From an uncultured Sutterella sp. (GTDB lineage: Bacteria; Pseudomonadota; Gammaproteobacteria; Burkholderiales; Burkholderiaceae_F): a stretch of DNA of 27,014 bases. The notes under the pieces were generated by a model. It was not told the origin of the DNA and ran no database searches. It saw nothing but the letters and a program-made list of their open reading frames with translations. Positions 23,546 to 27,014 of this stretch are shown here, piece by piece; position 1 is the stretch's first letter, and every line of letters starts with the position of its first letter. The DNA is taken from NCBI GenBank assembly GCA_900757865.1, contig CAAEPH010000012.1, positions 1 to 27,014 of the forward strand. The letters are read 5' to 3'. A program made the position numbers and the translations under genes.

Positions 23546-24439
23546 ATGGCTGGTCTTTCCAAGACGTCCATCACCTCCTTACCCCAGGTATATTCTGGCA
23601 AAGTGCGAGATAGTTATGCGGTTGGCGACGATAAGTTGCTCATCATCGCTACCGACCGTATTTCCGCTTTTGATGTCATTTTGGGTGATCCCATTCCAGG
23701 TAAAGGTAAGGTCTTGACTGAAATCACAAACTTTTGGTTTGAAAAACTTCAAGGGGTCTTACCCAATCACCTCACAGGTATAGACCCTGAGAGCGTCGTT
23801 AAACCCGAAGAAGCGGATCAAGTTCGTGGCCGTGCGGTGGTGGCCATGCGACTCAAACCCATTTTGGTGGAATGCGTCGCTCGAGGCTACCTCATTGGTG
23901 GAGGTTGGAAAGACTATCAAGCAACGGGAAAAGTCTGTGGCATTGAATTGCCCAAGGGACTACAGATGGGGCAGAAGTTACCTGAGCCCATTTTTACCCC
24001 AGCAGCCAAAGCCGAAGTCGGCACTCATGACGAAAACATCTCTTATGAACGTGTGGTCGAACTCTATGGCGAAGAGATCGCTCGAACCATTAAAGACGCA
24101 ACGCTCGAGCTGTACCGTCGCGCCTCTGAATACGCTGCCACACGTGGCATCATCATTGCCGATACTAAGTTCGAATTTGGCATCGACGCCAACGGCCAAG
24201 TACGACTCATGGACGAGGTTCTCACGCCTGACTCCAGCCGTTTCTGGCCAGCAGAACAATACACCTTAGGCATCTCGCCTCCGAGCTTTGATAAACAATT
24301 TGTCCGCGATTGGCTCGAAACACAGCCATGGGATAAAACCCCACCGGCTCCCAAGCTTCCTCAAGATGTCATTGAGAAAACGGCGGATAAATACCGTGAA
24401 GCCCTTCGACGTTTAGCGGATCGAGATATCGAAATGTAA
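23546..24439 (+). CDS. purC: SAICAR synthase PurC
   Basis: PurC catalyses the ATP-dependent joining of CAIR and aspartate to give SAICAR in purine synthesis. The 297-residue protein shows the nucleotide-binding SGKVRD (17-22), DRISAFD (37-43), the VECVARGYLIGGGW block and the C-terminal DEVLTPDSSRFWP signature. It is longer than E. coli PurC (237 aa) and typical of the long betaproteobacterial type. The frame also opens at TTG 23528 and ATG 23531, but GGAG at 23533-23536 sits nine bases before ATG 23546, which begins MAGL, so this start is chosen. It leads the purC-purE-purK set. A double hairpin lies between purC and purE. Confidence 0.96.
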   Translation: MAGLSKTSITSLPQVYSGKVRDSYAVGDDKLLIIATDRISAFDVILGDPIPGKGKVLTEITNFWFEKLQGVLPNHLTGIDPESVVKPEEADQVRGRAVVAMRLKPILVECVARGYLIGGGWKDYQATGKVCGIELPKGLQMGQKLPEPIFTPAAKAEVGTHDENISYERVVELYGEEIARTIKDATLELYRRASEYAATRGIIIADTKFEFGIDANGQVRLMDEVLTPDSSRFWPAEQYTLGISPPSFDKQFVRDWLETQPWDKTPPAPKLPQDVIEKTADKYREALRRLADRDIEM

Positions 24440-24448
24440 TCCATTGCT

Positions 24449-24504
24449 CTCCGTGTTGAGTTCTGTCCACGGAGCCTGACCGGTGACCTCTAGGTGGCCG
24501 GTCA
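24449..24504 (+). terminator. Double hairpin between purC and purE
   Basis: CTCCGTG/CACGGAG (24449-24455, 24468-24474) is followed by TGACCGG/CCGGTCA (24477-24483, 24498-24504), which has an inner ACCT/AGGT pairing. Only AACTTTATC follows, so it is at best a partial terminator, perhaps an mRNA-stability or processing structure. Confidence 0.45.
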
Positions 24505-24549
24505 AACTTTATCTAGTTTAGGATTTTTATTACAAAGGCGAAAACGACT

Positions 24550-25044
24550 ATGACCTCCTCCACCCAGCCTTTAGTGGGCATCATTATGGGTAGCAATTCT
24601 GATTGGCCCACCATGAAACAAGCAGCACAGATGCTCGACGAGTTTGGTGTTCCTTATGAAGCGAAAGTTGTCAGTGCACATCGTATGCCCGATGACATGT
24701 TTGCCTACGCACAAACGGCCCGAGCGCGAGGGCTCAAAGTGATCATTGCGGGTGCTGGAGGCGCAGCCCATTTGCCTGGTATGGTCGCCGCTAAATGCAC
24801 CATCCCAGTTTGTGGTGTACCCATTCCCAGCAAATACCTCCACGGTCAAGATAGTTTGTACTCCATCGTACAGATGCCCAAAGGCGTTCCTGTTGCGACC
24901 TTTGCTATTGGCGAAGCGGGAGCGGCTAACGCCGGGCTCTATGCTGTTCAAATTTTGTCACTGACCGACATTGTCTTAGCCGAAAAACTTGCCGCTTTCC
25001 GCATAGCCCAACGAGAGAAGGCAGCCAACATGACGCTTGATTAA
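24550..25044 (+). CDS. purE: N5-CAIR mutase PurE
   Basis: PurE converts N5-CAIR to CAIR in purine synthesis and works with PurK. The 164-residue protein has the nucleotide-binding GSNSDW (14-19), the catalytic SAHRMP (42-47, H44) and the GAGGAAHLPGM block of class I PurE. The spacing and sequence of the latter (IIAGAGGAAHLPG) match the bacterial class I enzyme, consistent with purK next door. AAAGG lies 11 bases before the ATG at 24550, a somewhat long spacer. The stop TAA overlaps an ATG (25044), just before the preferred purK start, so the two are probably translated as a unit. Confidence 0.97.
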   Translation: MTSSTQPLVGIIMGSNSDWPTMKQAAQMLDEFGVPYEAKVVSAHRMPDDMFAYAQTARARGLKVIIAGAGGAAHLPGMVAAKCTIPVCGVPIPSKYLHGQDSLYSIVQMPKGVPVATFAIGEAGAANAGLYAVQILSLTDIVLAEKLAAFRIAQREKAANMTLD

Positions 25045-25055
25045 TGAGGGAAAGA

Positions 25056-26228
25056 ATGTCTACCACCCGCACTTTATTGCCTGGATGTTCCTTGGGTTTG
25101 CTCGGCGGAGGACAGTTGGGTCGAATGTTTGCTCAAGCTGCCGCAACCATGGGCTACCACGTTACTGTCTTAGACCCAAGTGTCCCCTCTCCTGCTGGCG
25201 AGGTTTCGCGTGACTTATTAACAGGCGCTTATACCGATCCTGACCTCCTCAAAGCCATGAAAGACCAAGTGGTGGCTATCACCACCGAATTTGAAAATGT
25301 GCCCGCTGAGACATTGCACTATTTTGAAACACAAGGCTTAAATGTTGCCCCACCCTCTCGCGCGGTAGCCATCACTCAAGACCGTAACCGTGAGAAAGCC
25401 TTTGTCCAAGACGTTGCACACGTCCCAGTGGCTCCCCATGCAAAGATCGTCTCTCTTGACGACATTGAGAACGTTGAAGAGAACCTCTTCCCGGGTATTT
25501 TAAAAACAGCTCGCTTGGGCTATGACGGGAAAGGTCAAGCGCGCGTCAACAATCGTGATGAGTTGCGAGACGCCTTTCTTCAATTCGGTCAAACGGATTG
25601 TGTGTTAGAAAAACGCCTTGATTTAGCCTTGGAAATTTCCGTCATCGTTGCTCGCAATCAGCAAGGTCAGACCGCCACCTTCCCCGTTTCCGAAAACTGG
25701 CATCGTAACGGTATTTTGGCTGTTTCCGTGTTGCCAGCTCGTATTTCAGATGCGGTAGCCCAAGAAGCCAAAACCCTAGCAACACGTATTGTGGATGCCC
25801 TTGACTACATAGGTGTGCTTTGTGTGGAGTTCTTCCTTTTAAAGAATGGGACTCTTCTGGTGAATGAATTGGCCCCAAGACCACACAACTCAGGGCACGC
25901 CACGATTGATGCCTGCGTTTCAAGTCAGTACGAACAGCAAGTTCGTGCCATGACAAATATGCCACTTTCGGACACTACTCAGCATACCCCAGCCGTCATG
26001 CTCAATATTCTGGGTGACGAATGGTTTGACGAGAACGGTCAGTTCCGTGAACCACAGTGGGATCAAGTGTTAGCTGTTCCTGGCGCGAAGCTTCATCTTT
26101 ATGCCAAAACACAAGCTCGCAAAGGTCGAAAGATGGGACACGTTACCGTTCTCGGTCCAACTCTCGACGTAGCGATCTCTAGAGCTCAGCGTATTGTTGC
26201 TTTACTGAACCTACCTACGCTACTTTAG
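25056..26228 (+). CDS. purK: N5-CAIR synthetase PurK
   Basis: PurK uses ATP and bicarbonate to carboxylate AIR to N5-CAIR, the substrate of PurE. The 390-residue ATP-grasp enzyme has the N-terminal GGGQLGRM (17-24), the ATP-binding glycine loop YDGKGQ (156-161), and the C-terminal NELAPRPHNSGH block (270-281). An upstream ATG (25044) overlapping the purE stop is possible, but GAGG six bases before ATG 25056 makes that the better start. In many Betaproteobacteria a sua5/tsaC gene follows purK. Here a terminator and then mop and an IS follow instead. Confidence 0.96.
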   Translation: MSTTRTLLPGCSLGLLGGGQLGRMFAQAAATMGYHVTVLDPSVPSPAGEVSRDLLTGAYTDPDLLKAMKDQVVAITTEFENVPAETLHYFETQGLNVAPPSRAVAITQDRNREKAFVQDVAHVPVAPHAKIVSLDDIENVEENLFPGILKTARLGYDGKGQARVNNRDELRDAFLQFGQTDCVLEKRLDLALEISVIVARNQQGQTATFPVSENWHRNGILAVSVLPARISDAVAQEAKTLATRIVDALDYIGVLCVEFFLLKNGTLLVNELAPRPHNSGHATIDACVSSQYEQQVRAMTNMPLSDTTQHTPAVMLNILGDEWFDENGQFREPQWDQVLAVPGAKLHLYAKTQARKGRKMGHVTVLGPTLDVAISRAQRIVALLNLPTLL

Positions 26229-26246
26229 AGGCACTCTACAAAAACA

Positions 26247-26278
26247 GGCCCTTAGGGAAACCTTCGGGCCGTTTTTTC
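26247..26278 (+). terminator. Terminator after purK
   Basis: GGCCC and GGGCC close a stem with an inner AGG/CCT pairing and a GAAA loop (26247-26270), followed by G and six T. It ends purC-purE-purK. Confidence 0.9.
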
Positions 26279-26468
26279 TCCTTCGTTATCCCTGCCTCTT
26301 GATCTCCTCACTAACAAGACATCCAACAGGCTATATTCCCAAGAAGCCAACATCAATTGAAGAAATGATGATCTAAATTAAGCCTGTTATTTTATGCTTT
26401 CGTTATAGCCTCAAAAGACAACGGAGTCATTTCAGGAGGTTCACTTCCTTTTGGTTACGTCGTTACGG

Positions 26469-26489
26469 AATAACAAAGTGCTTGTTATT
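26469..26489. promoter_or_regulatory. Operator-like palindrome upstream of mop
   Basis: AATAACAA (26469-26476) and TTGTTATT (26482-26489) are perfect 8-nt arms with a 5-nt centre. It lies about 140 bases before the mop start in a 397-base gap (26229-26625) with no gene. Two arms AACAGGCT/AGCCTGTT also occur nearby. No canonical ModE site was recognised. A possible -10 (TATATA) follows at about 26513. Confidence 0.4.
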
Positions 26490-26625
26490 TCGATGTTTTC
26501 TCGAATTTTGATTATATATGAGATAAAGTAATGACACGAAAACACGGGCACCAACAGCCACCAATCACCACTGGATAGAGGTGCTCAATCCGCTTTAGTC
26601 ATGATTTTTTCTGAGGAGTTTTATC

Positions 26626-26843
26626 ATGAAGATTTCTGCTCGCAATTGTCTCGAAGGTAAGGTTATCGCTATTAAAGAAGGAAAGAAGGCCCTGTTTCCT
26701 GTGAAGTGACCATTGAAACCGCCGCTGGCGAAAAGATTGTTAGCACGATTACCACTGCTTCTGCTCAGTCGCTTGGCCTCAAGGTGGGCTTCAAGGCTTA
26801 TGCTGTGATCAAGGCTTCTAACGTGATCGTTGCCGTGGACTAA
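26626..26843 (+). pseudogene. mop: Molbindin (Mop domain) gene with an 8-bp frameshifting duplication
   Basis: The ATG at 26626 follows GAGGAG with a 7-nt spacer. The first 17 codons (MKISARNCLEGKVIAIK) match the start of Mop-type molybdate-binding proteins of about 69 aa, and codons in another frame give the rest, with the typical ASAQSLGLKVG and AYAVIKASNVIVAVD ending at TAA 26841-26843. The break is a tandem copy of AAAGAAGG (26674-26681 and 26682-26689). Removing one copy restores a complete 69-aa Mop. As written, translation stops at TGA 26707-26709 after 27 aa. A -1 ribosomal shift in the A-rich tract would give a full-length domain with a three-residue insertion. Mop proteins store or deliver molybdate, which fits the molybdoenzyme operon in this window. 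Confidence 0.85.
26674..26689 (+). repeat. 8-bp tandem duplication within mop
   Basis: AAAGAAGG occurs twice head to tail (26674-26681, 26682-26689). A single copy keeps the reading frame in line with the rest of the Mop domain. Two copies shift it by eight bases. Confidence 0.95.
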
Positions 26844-26853
26844 TTTTGAACAT

Positions 26854-26888
26854 ACTCCTCCCTTGTCATAGGGACGGAGTTGGCTTTT
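26854..26888 (+). terminator. Terminator after mop
   Basis: ACTCC and CCCT pair with AGGG and GGAGT around a TGTCAT loop, with one internal mismatch (26854-26880), followed by TGGCTTTTC. It begins 10 bases after the ancestral stop codon. Confidence 0.65.
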
Positions 26889-26920
26889 CGAAATTTAGCT
26901 TCATCCCCTGAACTCTGAAC

Positions 26921-26954
26921 TATCCCCAGAAAGTGAGACACCTTTCTGGGGATA
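26921..26954 (+). promoter_or_regulatory. 13-bp palindrome covering the transposase ribosome binding site
   Basis: TATCCCCAGAAAG (26921-26933) and CTTTCTGGGGATA (26942-26954) are perfectly complementary, with an 8-nt loop TGAGACAC. The right arm holds GGGGA, the ribosome binding site eight bases before the ORF start. Folding would hide it, and the structure has a tail TTTTG that could also allow some termination. Confidence 0.65.
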
Positions 26955-26960
26955 TTTTGA

Positions 26961-27014
26961 ATGGCAAAGGCAATTTCTAACGAGATTAGAAAACAGGCTT
27001 TGGAACTGTTTAAA
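26961..27014 (+). CDS. N-terminal fragment of a putative IS transposase (orfA)
   Basis: Eighteen codons are visible from ATG 26961 to the window edge: MAKAISNEIRKQALELFK. This is typical of the helix preceding the helix-turn-helix in IS3-family OrfA proteins (about 90-180 aa). GGGGA lies eight bases upstream but inside a palindrome arm. The assignment is tentative. Confidence 0.5.
   Translation, partial: MAKAISNEIRKQALELFK

Larger units (their letters stand above)
26916..27014 (+). mobile_element. Left end of an IS3-type insertion sequence (partial)
   Basis: The start TGAACTATCCCC at 26916 has the 5'-TG end of IS3-family elements. A palindrome and then a small ORF whose first 18 codons look like an orfA transposase start follow. 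Only about 100 bases are visible, so the family and the true end need the sequence to the right. Confidence 0.45.

Noticed and set aside
1..27014. CRISPR array
   Set aside because: No regularly spaced direct repeats of 23-40 bp were seen.

Overview
The window most likely comes from a Betaproteobacterium of the order Burkholderiales, possibly a gut Sutterellaceae. The support is inferential: the tsaE-amiC pair and the fba...purC-purE-purK order are typical of Betaproteobacteria, the Fba is the long Calvin-type class II enzyme, and base composition looks intermediate. Genus-level placement is a guess.

Region 1 (1 to about 8.6 kb) is part of an integrative conjugative or mobilizable element. 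A leftward operon runs AlpA-like regulator, zinc-finger primase/helicase-like ATPase, two unrecognised genes (358 and 201 aa), MobH-type relaxase (TraI), coupling protein (TraD) and a DUF4400-like membrane protein. It is tightly packed, with two ATGA start/stop overlaps, and meets a rightward coiled-coil gene at a bidirectional terminator. No integrase, T4SS channel gene or attachment site is visible, so the element continues to the left or its ends cannot be placed. About 1 kb of poorly coding DNA (8336-9320) with a strong leftward terminator and palindromes separates it from the chromosome.

Region 2 (9.3-19.6 kb) is chromosomal. It holds lysP (lysine permease), an 830-aa DUF748/AsmA-like envelope protein, an EamA-family exporter, and a leftward three-gene molybdoenzyme operon: a Tat-exported molybdopterin catalytic subunit, a four-cluster ferredoxin subunit and an NrfD-type membrane anchor. 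The operon leader carries three copies of an 8-mer, ATCTGAAA, and an FNR-like box lies further upstream. A tRNA-Thr(CGT) gene with a clear promoter and terminator closes the region.

Region 3 (19.8-26.3 kb) is rightward housekeeping DNA: tsaE (t6A tRNA modification), amiC (cell-wall amidase), fba (glycolysis), dgkA (lipid recycling), purC, purE and purK (purine synthesis), most of them separated by good hairpin terminators.

Region 4 (26.3 kb to the end) holds a small molbindin (Mop) gene broken by an 8-bp tandem duplication, then the left end of what looks like an IS3-type insertion sequence whose transposase ribosome binding site lies inside a 13-bp palindrome. The Mop gene and the molybdoenzyme operon both point to molybdenum-dependent anaerobic respiration.
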